A stretch of DNA of 64,000 bases from JBBIWA01 sp037439425 (lineage in GTDB: Bacteria; Acidobacteriota; Blastocatellia; RBC074): contig JBBIWA010000008.1 of NCBI GenBank assembly GCA_037439425.1, positions 1 through 64,000 of the forward strand. The letters run 5' to 3'. The notes beneath the pieces were generated by a model. The model was not told the origin of the DNA. It searched no databases and saw only the letters and a list, made by a program, of their open reading frames with translations. The position numbers were made by a program, and so were the translations under genes. Shown here one piece after another: positions 17,801-26,193 of this stretch; position 1 is the first letter of the stretch; each line of letters begins with the position of its first letter.

Positions 17801-18135
17801 TCGAGCACGCGGCTGCGCCCCCAGTAGATGTCGGTGCCCTCCTCAAAGATGACATAGACGTAAGAGAAGCCATAATCAGAGATTCCGCGGACGACGCTGA
17901 CGCGCGGCGCAGCCAGCATGGAGGAGACGATCGGGTAAGTAATTTGATCCTCCACCAGGTTGGGACTGCGACCGGGCCATTCCGTGTAGATGATGACCTG
18001 CGGGTCCGACAGGTCGGGGATCGCATCTAGCGGGACATTCCTCATTGACCAGAGGCCAATCAGGACGAGCGACAAAACCAAAGCGACGACCAGACCTCGA
18101 TGGGTGGCACAGTATTCGATGATCGCGTTAATCAT
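14854..18135 (-). CDS. cusA: CusA/CzcA-type heavy-metal RND efflux pump
   Basis: A full-length 1093-residue heavy-metal RND transporter with the usual 12 membrane helices and two large periplasmic loops. The helix-4 signature AIGAMVDAAIVVVEQTHKKLE matches monovalent Cu(I)/Ag(I) pumps (HME4) rather than zinc/cobalt CzcA pumps. The proton-relay Asp is in VDAA. It exports metal from periplasm and cytoplasm across the envelope with the adaptor and outer-membrane genes upstream (20466-21812 and 18620-20440). A palindromic repeat directly precedes its ribosome site. Confidence 0.93.
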   Translation of the reverse strand: MINAIIEYCATHRGLVVALVLSLVLIGLWSMRNVPLDAIPDLSDPQVIIYTEWPGRSPNLVEDQITYPIVSSMLAAPRVSVVRGISDYGFSYVYVIFEEGTDIYWGRSRVLEYLSKIAGKLPEGVSPTLGPDATGVGWAFQYALVDKSGKNNLAQLRSFNDWYLRYWLESVPGVAEVAIVGGFVKQYQVNVDPNKLLAYNLPLNRVINVIRNSNNEVGGRVVEFTGKEYLVRGRGYIQSLEDIENLSVGSDGSGTPVLIKNIARVELGPEMRRGVAELNGEGEVTGGIVVVRFGQNVMDVIERVKAKLKESEPSLPEGVEVVVTYDRSELIERAIATLKRTLIEELAIVSIVILIFLWHIPSAIIPIITIPIAVLLSFIPMYSTGLTSNIMSLGGIAIAIGAMVDAAIVVVEQTHKKLEHWQAAGRGGNARSVIVEAVKEVGGPSFFSLLVIAVSFMPIFALQYQEGRLFKPLAFTKNFSMAIAAVLAITLDPAIRLLFMRTKEFEFRPRWLARIVNAIVVGKIHSEEKHPISRPLMRIYHPAVRFVLNHKWLVISLALLLVVATVPVFNKLGSEFMPPLNEGTLLYMPITLPGISVTEADKYLQIQDKLIKQFPEVQSVFGKVGKAETATDPAPLSMVETTVVLKPENEWRKVHQHRWYSSWAPELLKKGLRRIWPEERPMKWEELIDEMDGAVQITSFANAWLFPIRTRIDMITTGIRTPVGIKVLGADLSTIEKIGVELEQVLKEVPGTRSAFFERVTGGYYLDFQVRREEAARYELSVNDVNDIIESAIGGKNIATTIEGRERYPINVRYARELRDTLPKLSRVLVPTPTGAQIPLTQLADITLRTGPPMINNEEGFKAGRLYVDVAGRDLGGYVEEAKRVVAEKVKLPAGYNLTWSGQYEYMQRVIERLWVVVPITLLIVFLLLYFNTGSVIKTMIILLAVPFSAIGAIWLLYLLDYNMSIAVWVGLIALLGVDAETAVFMLLYLDLAYEERKAKGRMRSIADLKEAIVEGAVKRLRPKVMTVGVMFMGLLPIMWSTGAGSDVMRRIAAPMLGGIFTSFILELLLYPAIYEIWKGFEVRRLARAEVTP

Positions 18136-18619
18136 TCTTTCTCTTCCTCAGAAAATCCCTGGGAGCGCACGCATCCTTGCGTGCCCATTGGGGCTGAAAA
18201 TCTCGCACGCTCGCAAGCGTGGGCTCGTGAGGGTTTGATCGTCTCTCCCGCGTCGCAGCGCGACATGAAAGACTCCTGCGGAAAATCCTGGGCGGGCACG
18301 CCTGCGGGCGTGCCTATTTCCATTAAGCGAGCCGTGATCTTCAGACTAAGCACTGATCGCCATAATTACGCCGCTAGTTGTTTTTGCAGCAACCGGTTGA
18401 ATATGCTGGATTCTTTTCACTGGCTAACTGACGGAGTATTTATGGCGCGCTGTACTAAGCACGCTAGAAGCGTGCGCTCGTGAGGGTTTCATCATCTCAG
18501 GGCGTCGCCACGCGACATGAAAGACTCCTCTGGAAATCAAGTGCGAAGATCGCGAAGACCACGAAGGAAAGAAACAAAACCCTCATATTTTTCGTCTCCT
18601 TCGCGGTTCACTTTCATGC
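18136..18619. repeat. intergenic repeats, family B, between cusB- and cusA-like genes
   Basis: At least three hairpin units are visible. 18150-18233 has 'gggagcgcacgcatccttgc' and 'acgctcgcaagcgtgggctc'. 18286-18315 has 'gggcgggcacgcctgcgggc'. 18456-18500 has 'gcacgctagaagcgtgcgct'. 'cgacatgaaagactcct' occurs twice (near 18261 and 18513). No gene is supported here. Confidence 0.75.
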
Positions 18620-20440
18620 TCACCGGGCGGTAATAGTTGTTTGCATTGAACCGAGCGACTGGCCTCCTTTCTTCACCGTCACGGTGGTCTGCCAGCTCCA
18701 GGCCATCGGAATGTCTATTGTTCCCGTGTACTGGCCGTTGCCAACATCTTTAAGCGCTGCTTTTGAGGTCATCGGGGCCATGCTGCCCATTTGCGGCATA
18801 AATAGCCTCACTTCTACTTCGGCGCCAGTCATGGGATTGCCCGACCCATCCTGGACCGTGAGACGAACTGCGTTCTGGCCCACTTTGGCAGCTCTCGGTT
18901 CTACCAGCGCAATTTTCAAATTCGACTGAGAGGCCACAGCCGCGCCCTTTGCTTGCTGGCCTGGTCTTCCCATATTGGCGAAAGCGCCTTTCAAGCGGCT
19001 TTCGGAATCGAGAATGAAGTTGGCGGCAGTGACAACGCGCTCGCCCGCTTGCAGTCCGCTCTCGATGGCGTAGAAACCGCTTGCTTCCGCTCCTAGTTTC
19101 ACGGCGCGCGGTTCGAAATAGCCGTCCCCTTTGTCTACGAAGACGTATACTTCGGTTCCGGTATCCAGCACCGCATCCTCTGGCACGACGAGCCGATTCC
19201 CCAAATTGATCTTCAGTTTCACAGTGACAAACATCTCGGGCTTGAGAGCAAAGTCTGGATTGGGAAACTCAAAGCGGACTTTCGCCGTGCGAGTCTTCTC
19301 TTCCAGGTATGGGTAGACGTAAGTAACCTTCCCGCGCAGCGTCCTCTTTCCGGCGCTGTATGGGAGTTCGATCTCCGCCCTCTGTCCTGCTTTGACAAAG
19401 GGCAGTTCGTACTCATAAACCTCGCCCAGGATCCAAACGGTCGAGAGATCAACAATGGTGTAGAGGTCCATTTCAGGACTGACGTATCTTCCGTGATGGT
19501 AAGCCGCGCGTTCGGTGGCGATTCCGCTGGTGGGTGAGTAAATGGTCAAAGTGCGTCTGGCCTTGCCCTCTTTTTCGATAGCCTTGATCTGCGCCGGGGT
19601 AATGTCCCAGAGTTCGAGACGTCTGCGGGCAGCTTCCAGGAGCGAATTGGTGCGCGCTGAGACTGCTTCAAAAGAACTCTCCGCGAACTGTTGGCTGGCG
19701 CGCAGGGCCAGCAAGTATTCCTCTTGCGTAGCAACTAACTCTGGGCTGTAGATAGTAAAAAGCGGGTCGCCCTTTTTGACTACTTTCCCCACGTAATCAA
19801 CAAATACCTGGTCTATGTAGCCGGTGACTTTGGTGTGGATGTGAGTCACCTTGGTTTCGTCATAGGTTACTTTGCCGACGGCGCGGATCTCTTTCACCAG
19901 TGGTCGCACCACGGCCGGTTCGGATCGGACGCCGATGAGCTGCTGCTGCTGTGGCTCAATGAAAATCGCATTGGCTGCGGGTGCCGCTTGCTTCTCACCT
20001 CCTGAGTCTATCTCCATTCCAGGCATGCCGGCCGTCGCCTGCGACCCTGCTTCAGGTTCGCCTTCGGCGCCCTCCTGCGTTTTTTCAAGCTTCACCAGTT
20101 TCATGCTGCAGATTGGGCAGTTGCCCGGTTTGTCCGATTTGTAATCCGGGTGCATTGGGCAGTAATAGACTTCGCCCTGCGCATGCTCAGCGGTGGCGCC
20201 GAAAAGACTTCCCAACCACGTTCCACCCAGGTGGTCTTTCCCGAAGTAGAGTCCCACACCGGCCACCACAAGGATTGCAACTGTGATCAGCAGAATTGGG
20301 CTAAACTGGCGACTCTTCCCCCCAGTCTGTTTGCTTGATGGCAGGGCAGGGCTCTCTACCGCCTGTTTTTCGGCCTCTTCTGAGGGGAGGGGCTTCTTGT
20401 GCGCTCTCTCTTCCAATGAATTCTTGTCTTGCTCTACCAT
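18620..20440 (-). CDS. cusB: CusB-type efflux adaptor with metal-binding and YtkA-like domains
   Basis: A 606-residue periplasmic adaptor. An N-terminal membrane anchor (about residues 48-70) is followed by a heavy-metal-binding domain with YYCPMHPDY and CPICSMKL. The adaptor core has a barrel-sandwich hybrid, a long coiled coil and a beta-barrel; ELVATQEEYLLALR is typical of CusB. After about residue 500 there is an extra domain like YtkA/FixH, similar to the separate lipoprotein encoded at 21859-22314. It links the RND pump to the outer-membrane channel and may hand over copper or silver. Confidence 0.9.
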   Translation of the reverse strand: MVEQDKNSLEERAHKKPLPSEEAEKQAVESPALPSSKQTGGKSRQFSPILLITVAILVVAGVGLYFGKDHLGGTWLGSLFGATAEHAQGEVYYCPMHPDYKSDKPGNCPICSMKLVKLEKTQEGAEGEPEAGSQATAGMPGMEIDSGGEKQAAPAANAIFIEPQQQQLIGVRSEPAVVRPLVKEIRAVGKVTYDETKVTHIHTKVTGYIDQVFVDYVGKVVKKGDPLFTIYSPELVATQEEYLLALRASQQFAESSFEAVSARTNSLLEAARRRLELWDITPAQIKAIEKEGKARRTLTIYSPTSGIATERAAYHHGRYVSPEMDLYTIVDLSTVWILGEVYEYELPFVKAGQRAEIELPYSAGKRTLRGKVTYVYPYLEEKTRTAKVRFEFPNPDFALKPEMFVTVKLKINLGNRLVVPEDAVLDTGTEVYVFVDKGDGYFEPRAVKLGAEASGFYAIESGLQAGERVVTAANFILDSESRLKGAFANMGRPGQQAKGAAVASQSNLKIALVEPRAAKVGQNAVRLTVQDGSGNPMTGAEVEVRLFMPQMGSMAPMTSKAALKDVGNGQYTGTIDIPMAWSWQTTVTVKKGGQSLGSMQTTITAR

Positions 20441-20465
20441 CTTTTCCTCCTCGCATTGCCTCGCT

Positions 20466-21812
20466 TCATCGTGTCAATTCGACCCCGATGAAAGGCTCTA
20501 ACTCGGCGAGCGCCTTGAGATACTTCGTTAAGTGCTCGTAATAAGTAAGCTCGTCATTGAGTAATTTGATCGCGCTGTCAATCACGGAAAGAAAGTCAAC
20601 CTTGCCCGTCTCGTAACTCGCCGTAGTGGCCTCAAGCGTCAACGTCTCTTGCGGAGTGATCGCTTCGCCGTAGAGCCTCGCCAGGCGATCCGAGGTCGTC
20701 GCCCGCAGGTATAGATCCTTGAGTTTGAAAAACAACAGCGCTACGTTATTCGAGTACCGCTCGCGCGCGGCTGCCAGCTCCGCTCCCGCCTCTTCGATCC
20801 CACGCCGCTGCTTGCGCGAGAAGTAGAGAGGGATGGTGGCCGTGCCCCCAATGGTCCAGTAATCGGCTAAGGCGCCTCGGTTGTGATAGACGAAAGTGAC
20901 TCCGAAGTCCGGGTAGATCTCTTTTTCAGCCAGTCTCAAAGCGAAGGCGCGGCTCTCGATCATTCGCTGGTCGCGCTTGAGCAGAGGGAAGTTTGCGCTC
21001 GCCATTTCCTTCAGTTGCTCGAAGGAAAACGGCAGCGGCGCTGATCTGACCGGCGCAGGGCGACCGAGAGGTGTCTCGGGCGAGCGATTGAGTAGTGCAT
21101 TGATCTGCGCTTGGCTGATACCTTTTTGCTGCCTGAAAGTTTCCAGTCTCTCTTCCAGGCGCGAAATTTCGGTGTTAGCTTTGAGCACATCGGCCTGAGC
21201 GCCCTTCCCAACTTTATAAAGCGCCTCTGCGATCTGGGCGAATCTCTCCATCAACTCGATGTTCTTCTCTACGATCTCCAGCGCCTTGTGCGAGTAATAG
21301 AGATCGTAGTAAGCCACTTTCACCTGGGCGATGACTTGCCTTCTGGTGAAGTCAAATGCCCACTGTTCTGCATCGGCTTCGCTGCTGGCAACTCGCTCTT
21401 TCAGAGCTCGTTTCCCAAAAAAAGGGAGCTCTTGCGTGATGCCCACATAAACCTCGCTGAAGCCGTTCTTGCCAAGGGTGGTAAAAGGGATAATATTTTC
21501 TTCGTTCATCTGGCCGAAGATCAGCGTCGGATCAGGCAGCGCACCAGCTTGCGGCACGCGCGCGCGTTTGGCATCCACGTCTCCCCTCCCTGCACGAATC
21601 TCAGGATTTCGCTGGAGCGCTTCTTGGATCAACTCCTCCAGCGTTAATGTCTCTGTTTGGGTGACCGTTTGGCCCTTGTGAGTTGATACTGGCGGACCTG
21701 GCGCCAGCGGCATCTCGCTGGGTGGCGCTTGTGACTGAGCTAGCGCCAGATGTGAAAACCCCACTAGGATGTTCATCACGATTAACAAGAGCACGAATTG
21801 TGATCTGTTCAT
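20466..21812 (-). CDS. outer-membrane efflux protein, TolC/CusC family
   Basis: A 448-residue protein with a signal peptide and two OEP repeats: the first starts LTLEELIQEALQRNPEI and the second lies in the C-terminal half (IEEAGAELAAARERY). It is the outer-membrane channel of the tripartite pump, 25 bp from the adaptor gene, so they are co-transcribed. The start has a GGAGGG ribosome site. Confidence 0.92.
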   Translation of the reverse strand: MNRSQFVLLLIVMNILVGFSHLALAQSQAPPSEMPLAPGPPVSTHKGQTVTQTETLTLEELIQEALQRNPEIRAGRGDVDAKRARVPQAGALPDPTLIFGQMNEENIIPFTTLGKNGFSEVYVGITQELPFFGKRALKERVASSEADAEQWAFDFTRRQVIAQVKVAYYDLYYSHKALEIVEKNIELMERFAQIAEALYKVGKGAQADVLKANTEISRLEERLETFRQQKGISQAQINALLNRSPETPLGRPAPVRSAPLPFSFEQLKEMASANFPLLKRDQRMIESRAFALRLAEKEIYPDFGVTFVYHNRGALADYWTIGGTATIPLYFSRKQRRGIEEAGAELAAARERYSNNVALLFFKLKDLYLRATTSDRLARLYGEAITPQETLTLEATTASYETGKVDFLSVIDSAIKLLNDELTYYEHLTKYLKALAELEPFIGVELTR

Positions 21813-21858
21813 TGGTTTCTTCCCTCCTCAGCACGAGATCTACCAATTTCCGGCTGCC

Positions 21859-22314
21859 TCATTTGGCGATGACAGGCATGCTGGCTTGCCCGGTGCCGCT
21901 CGGCCCCTCGTAATTGATCCTCGCTTCCCAGGAGCCGGCCATTTCGATCTTGACGCGCGCGTGGTACTTGCCAGGCGTGTCAGTCGCAGTGAGCGTTGCC
22001 ACATCGTTCATCTCGGCCATCGTCCCCATCGCGGGCATGTGAAACTTGAGCGATGTGGCTTTGACATCAACGGGCTTGCCCGAAGCGTCAGTGAAGGAAA
22101 GCGTCAGTTCGTTCTCCCCCTCCTTGAGCTCGCCAGCGGCGCTCGCGAGTGTAATGGTCAGATCGCCCTCCTTCGTGGAGTTGATCACCCTATCTGCGGA
22201 CTGGGGCTTGGCGCCCTGCTCGCCTTCAGGTGATCCAGCGCGTCCGCACGCCGCCGTGATCAGTGCAGCCGTGGCGATCACAAGCAATGTGATGATCATG
22301 GTTTTTGTTCTCAT
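21859..22314 (-). CDS. YtkA/FixH-like lipoprotein
   Basis: A 151-residue lipoprotein with lipobox-like ITAAC (residues 18-22) and a YtkA-like beta-sandwich: LTLSFTDASGKPV, then the Met-rich segment FHMPAMGTMAEM. The Met-rich motif suggests Cu(I)/Ag(I) binding. ATG 22314 has GGAGAAG upstream; the longer frame to 22383 is translated from a family-B repeat. The same domain type ends the CusB-like adaptor. It is 47 bp upstream of the TolC-like gene. Confidence 0.82.
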   Translation of the reverse strand: MRTKTMIITLLVIATAALITAACGRAGSPEGEQGAKPQSADRVINSTKEGDLTITLASAAGELKEGENELTLSFTDASGKPVDVKATSLKFHMPAMGTMAEMNDVATLTATDTPGKYHARVKIEMAGSWEARINYEGPSGTGQASMPVIAK

Positions 22315-22324
22315 AAGCTTCTCC

Positions 22325-22427
22325 TTCGAAAATCCCTGGGAGCGCACGCATCCTTGCGTGCCCGCCTTCGTTAAGCAAGCCATTACTGAAGACCGAGCAC
22401 GCTCGCAAGCGTGCGCTCCTAGGGTTT
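22325..22427. repeat. family-B hairpin repeat in the leader of the YtkA-like gene
   Basis: On the minus strand two hairpin arms, 'agcgcacgcttgcgagcgtg' and 'gcacgcaaggatgcgtgcgc', flank 'aatggcttgcttaacgaagg'. The element ends 'cccagggattttc' just before the ribosome site. Copies in the same orientation relative to a start codon precede the cusA-like gene and the ThuA gene. Confidence 0.8.
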
Positions 22428-22491
22428 CAGATCGCTAGGGCAAGCTTTCTAAAGGCCCGCCAGAGCAGCAACAAGACACACTACGGCTGTG

Positions 22492-22866
22492 TTAGATCAG
22501 GAAGGAAGAATGCTGGAGGAAGAGCGATGGAGGATCGCGGTGGAGAAGTGCCGTGTTCACCGACCTTAGCGAAGTAGAAACCGCAACCGGAAGCAGCAGG
22601 TCAACTGCTGGACTGCGGTGAGCGACAGGTGGAGTAATCAGTTGCTTTTGCGCCGCAGCTTCGGATTGCAACCCGCCGGTTGACTCACCGCACGCTGTTT
22701 GGCAGCATATCACCGCCACTGGCGTAGCAATAGCAGACTTCGCCAGTGCACAGCAGGCCATCCCGCGGGCGCTGTCGCGGTCAACTTTGCCGCACACGAA
22801 CCCGCCGGCCAGAGTTTGGCTGGCGAAAGCGAGGACGATTAAGAGTGCAGCAAGATGCTTCAGCAT
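22492..22866 (-). CDS. small Cys-containing secreted protein, unknown
   Basis: A 124-residue ORF with a clear signal peptide (MLKHLAALLIVLAFASQTLAGG) and Cys at VCGK, ACCAL, ICCQTACG. The Cys-rich mid-section recalls small secreted metal-associated proteins, but no family is recognised. It is divergent from the molybdopterin oxidoreductase gene and opens the minus-strand metal-efflux cluster. Confidence 0.55.
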   Translation of the reverse strand: MLKHLAALLIVLAFASQTLAGGFVCGKVDRDSARGMACCALAKSAIATPVAVICCQTACGESTGGLQSEAAAQKQLITPPVAHRSPAVDLLLPVAVSTSLRSVNTALLHRDPPSLFLQHSSFLI

Positions 22867-23019
22867 ACCCTTAGAAATTACCTGCGAGAGTTTGCGTTGT
22901 CAAGCAGAGGCTCACTCGAATGGCGGCGTGAGGGCTTCTTCGCCGTGCCTGGTTGGGTTCTGCCTTCTTCATGTCTTCTGCTAGATTCAGTTATACTCTA
23001 CCGGACTCAAGGAGCCGCC

Positions 23020-25110
23020 ATGTCAACTACTGAATCAACCTTAATCCCTGAAAGAACTATTGTCCGTGCCGCCTGTCCGCACGATTGCCCTGATACTTGC
23101 GCGATGCTGGTCACGGTCGAAAATGGCGTAGCGACCAAGGTGGCGGGCGCGCCGGATCATCCCACGACGGGTGGGTTTCTGTGCACCAAAGTCTCGCGCT
23201 ACCTTGAACGCACCTATAGCCCGCAGCGTGTGCTCTATCCGATGAAGCGCGCAGGCGACAAAGGCAAAGGCATTTTCAAGCGCATCTCGTGGGATGAGGC
23301 GCTTGACACTATCGCTGCTAAGTTCAAAGAGATTGCTCAGTCAAGCGATGGGCCGCAAGCGATTCTGCCTTATAGCTACGCGGGTACGATGGGACTGGTG
23401 CAGTCGAGTTCGATGGATCGCCGTTTCTTTCACCGGCTTGGCGCGTCGCTGCTTGACCGCACGATCTGCTCTTCAGCGGGGGCTGCTGGTTACAAAGCTA
23501 CCATTGGCGCTTCCATCGGCACTGATCCCGAACGTTTCAGTGAAGCGCGACTGATCATCATCTGGGGCGCGAATCCGGTCTCTTCCAACGTTCATCTGTG
23601 GCCGAGGATAGTCGAAGCCCGGCGGAGAGGTGCGAAGCTAATCGCGATTGATCCGTATCGCAGCTTAACTGCTGAGAAATGCCACGAGCATTTAGCTCTG
23701 TTACCTGGGACTGATGGGGCGCTGGCGCTTGGGATGATGCATGTGCTGGTGAAAGAGGATTTGCTAGATCACGATTACATCGAGCGTTACACGCTCGGTT
23801 TCGATCTGTTGCGCGAACGAGCGGTCGAGTATCCGCCCTCGCGCGTTGCCGAAATCACCGGCCTGAGCGAAGACGCGATCATCAAACTGGCGCGTGAATA
23901 TGCCACCACGAAACCGGCCGTCATTCGCCTCAACTACGGCATGCAGCGGCACGCGGGCGGTGGGATGGCCGTGCGCACGATTGCCTGTTTGCCTGCGCTC
24001 ATTGGCGCGTGGCGCGATGCAGCAGGAGGGATTCTGCTTTCGACCTCAGCCGCCTTTGGGATCAACCCCGCCGCGCTTGAACGTCCCGATCTGATCTGGA
24101 ACAACCCGCGCACGATCAATATGTCGGCCATCGGCGATGCGTTGTTGAATGAAAAGAATCCGCCGATTCGCGCCATCTATGTTTACAACTCAAACCCCGT
24201 CGCCGTCGCGCCCGATTCGCGCAAGGTGATTGCAGGCTTTAGTCGTGAAGACCTCTTCACGGTCGTGCACGAAATCTTTCAAACCGACACTGCCGACTAC
24301 GCTGATATTTTGCTACCTGCGACGACGCAGCTGGAGCAGTTTGATGTACACAAGGCTTATGGCCATCTCTACGTGCTGGTGAACAATCCGGCCATTGAAC
24401 CGATTGGCGAAGCCAAACCCAACAGCGAGGTCTTCCGCCTGCTAGCCGCGCGGATGGGCTTCACCGAAGAGTGTTTCAAGGATTCGGATGAGGAACTCGC
24501 GCGCCAGGCGCTCGCAAGCGAGCATCCAGCTATGCGCGGCATCACGCTCGAAGAGTTAAAAGCCAGAGGCTGGATGCGCTTGAACCTCCCGGCCACGTTT
24601 GCGCCTTTTGCTGAAGGCCACTTCCCGACACCATCGGGCAAATGCGAGTTTTACAGTGAGAGCCTGGCCTGTCAAGGGATCGATCCGCTACCAGCTTACA
24701 TCCCGCCGCGCGAATCGGTGCAGACTGCGCCAGAGTTGGCTCGAAAATATCCGTTGGCGATCATCTCGCCGCCCGCACACAATTTCCTGAATTCTAGTTT
24801 CTCCAGTCTGCCCTCGTTCATTCGCGCGGAGAAGGAGCCCTTTGTGGAGATTCATCCCGACGATGCAGCAGTGCGCGCTATCAAAGCTGGAGATCGCGTG
24901 CGTATCTTCAATGAGCGCGGTTCGTTTGTCGCCAGAGCGCGCATCACAAACAAAGCGCGCCCTGGCGTCGTTGTTGCCCTCTCGATCTGGTGGAAGAAAC
25001 TCAGCCCGGATGGTAGCAATGCCAACGCAGTGACTTCGCAGGCACTGACAGACCTGGGCGGCGGCGCGACGTTTTATGATGCGCTGGTGGAAGTGGAGAA
25101 ACTGGGTTGA
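23020..25110 (+). CDS. molybdopterin oxidoreductase (Mo-bis-MGD family)
   Basis: A 696-residue cytoplasmic-type enzyme. The N-terminus has an Fe4S4 motif CPHDCPDTC with a fourth Cys in GGFLCTK, then the molybdopterin core (IIIWGANPVSSNVHLWP) and a C-terminal dinucleotide-binding domain (PPAHNFLNS, RVRIFNERGSF). The probable Mo ligand is Cys in DRTICSSAG. No Tat signal is visible, and no iron-sulphur or membrane subunit lies next to it, so donor and substrate are unknown. ATG 23020 follows AAGGAG; an upstream extension to 22855 overlaps the divergent gene's leader and is not favoured. Confidence 0.88.
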   Translation: MSTTESTLIPERTIVRAACPHDCPDTCAMLVTVENGVATKVAGAPDHPTTGGFLCTKVSRYLERTYSPQRVLYPMKRAGDKGKGIFKRISWDEALDTIAAKFKEIAQSSDGPQAILPYSYAGTMGLVQSSSMDRRFFHRLGASLLDRTICSSAGAAGYKATIGASIGTDPERFSEARLIIIWGANPVSSNVHLWPRIVEARRRGAKLIAIDPYRSLTAEKCHEHLALLPGTDGALALGMMHVLVKEDLLDHDYIERYTLGFDLLRERAVEYPPSRVAEITGLSEDAIIKLAREYATTKPAVIRLNYGMQRHAGGGMAVRTIACLPALIGAWRDAAGGILLSTSAAFGINPAALERPDLIWNNPRTINMSAIGDALLNEKNPPIRAIYVYNSNPVAVAPDSRKVIAGFSREDLFTVVHEIFQTDTADYADILLPATTQLEQFDVHKAYGHLYVLVNNPAIEPIGEAKPNSEVFRLLAARMGFTEECFKDSDEELARQALASEHPAMRGITLEELKARGWMRLNLPATFAPFAEGHFPTPSGKCEFYSESLACQGIDPLPAYIPPRESVQTAPELARKYPLAIISPPAHNFLNSSFSSLPSFIRAEKEPFVEIHPDDAAVRAIKAGDRVRIFNERGSFVARARITNKARPGVVVALSIWWKKLSPDGSNANAVTSQALTDLGGGATFYDALVEVEKLG

Positions 25111-25374
25111 GCTCGTGAGAGAACTGTAGCAGATGACCGTGCGCCTGTGTGCGCCACCTTATATGAGAAAGTACTTCAGCTGTTCAGTAGCACGATGGGG
25201 ACAAACGTGCGCGGCCTGCTTGCGCTAGCAACTATTGGCAGATCGCGAAACGATCATCGGGCACTGCCTGCTGTGAGCAGGCCCTTGTCCACTCTCCATA
25301 GACGTGCCGTTCTTTCCCTGTGACTGAGTCCTTGCAAACCAATAGACAGTGAGGAGCACTCCTCTTCTTAAGCT
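25111..25374. other. intergenic space between convergent genes
   Basis: No ORF, RNA gene or clear repeat was found here. It lies between the oxidoreductase stop and the superoxide dismutase stop. Confidence 0.5.
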
Positions 25375-26124
25375 CTATAGACTGGCTTTCATCGCAGCTT
25401 CAGCACGGCGATTGACTTCTTCCCAATTGACGTTCTGCAGAAAAGCGTCAACATAGCTGGCTGCGGCTGCGCCGTAGTCCATATGGTACGAGTGTTCGTA
25501 CATATCAATCACCAGTAAAGGGCGCCCCATCGGCACGTTGTGTAGATGATCCCAAGCCCAGTAGTTGTGCAGCTCACCGTTGTAGAGGTTGTAAGCGAGG
25601 ACGGCCCAGCCTGACCCGCCTGATAGCGCCAGCGCGGTCCTTTTGAACTCAGCTTCCCACTGTTCATAACTGCCGAACCACTGCTTGATCAGGTCAAGCA
25701 CCTTGCCGCCCGCCTGACCATCGCCGCCCAGGTTGGCGAAGTATTGTTCGTGAAGAATGACCGAGCCTGTTCGCATCAACTCTTCGCGCTTCAAGTCGCC
25801 GTAGACGAAAGCGGGCAGGTCTTTCTCCTTCATCAAAGCATCGAGTCTGTGCTCAATCGCATTGAGCGCTCTCACTGATCCGCCGTAGTTATTCTCCCAG
25901 TGCGAGCGAATAAGTTTTTCTGACAGCCCTTTGAGTTTAGCTGGATCGAACGGTAGAGGCTTCGGTTGATGCCGACCGCGGAAGGCTCGTGCTGTCTCGG
26001 TCGTTTGTGGTTCGCTCAAGATCGTTCCTCCGGCAGTGATGCTCTTGGAGGCCACAAGACTTGCCAGCGCTAGTCCGGCACCTCCTATGGTTTCTATAGC
26101 TTCGCGTCTTGACACAGGGTTCAT
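25375..26124 (-). CDS. Tat-exported Fe/Mn superoxide dismutase
   Basis: A 249-residue protein that should convert superoxide to oxygen and hydrogen peroxide. The four metal ligands can be placed: His75 (RSHWENNYGG), His125 (ILHEQYFANLGG), Asp207 and His211 (IDMYEHSYH). The usual D-x-W-E-H motif is D-M-Y-E-H here. The N-terminus (SRREAIETIGGAG) is a Tat-type signal followed by a hydrophobic run, so the enzyme acts outside the cytoplasm. The Gly-Gly and active-site pattern does not let me decide between iron and manganese. Confidence 0.88.
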   Translation of the reverse strand: MNPVSRREAIETIGGAGLALASLVASKSITAGGTILSEPQTTETARAFRGRHQPKPLPFDPAKLKGLSEKLIRSHWENNYGGSVRALNAIEHRLDALMKEKDLPAFVYGDLKREELMRTGSVILHEQYFANLGGDGQAGGKVLDLIKQWFGSYEQWEAEFKRTALALSGGSGWAVLAYNLYNGELHNYWAWDHLHNVPMGRPLLVIDMYEHSYHMDYGAAAASYVDAFLQNVNWEEVNRRAEAAMKASL

Positions 26125-26193
26125 CAGCTGGCTCCTTTCTGGTAAGTTTATTTGGCGATCACTTGTAGGTCACGGTTCCATAAATTAACCTGC

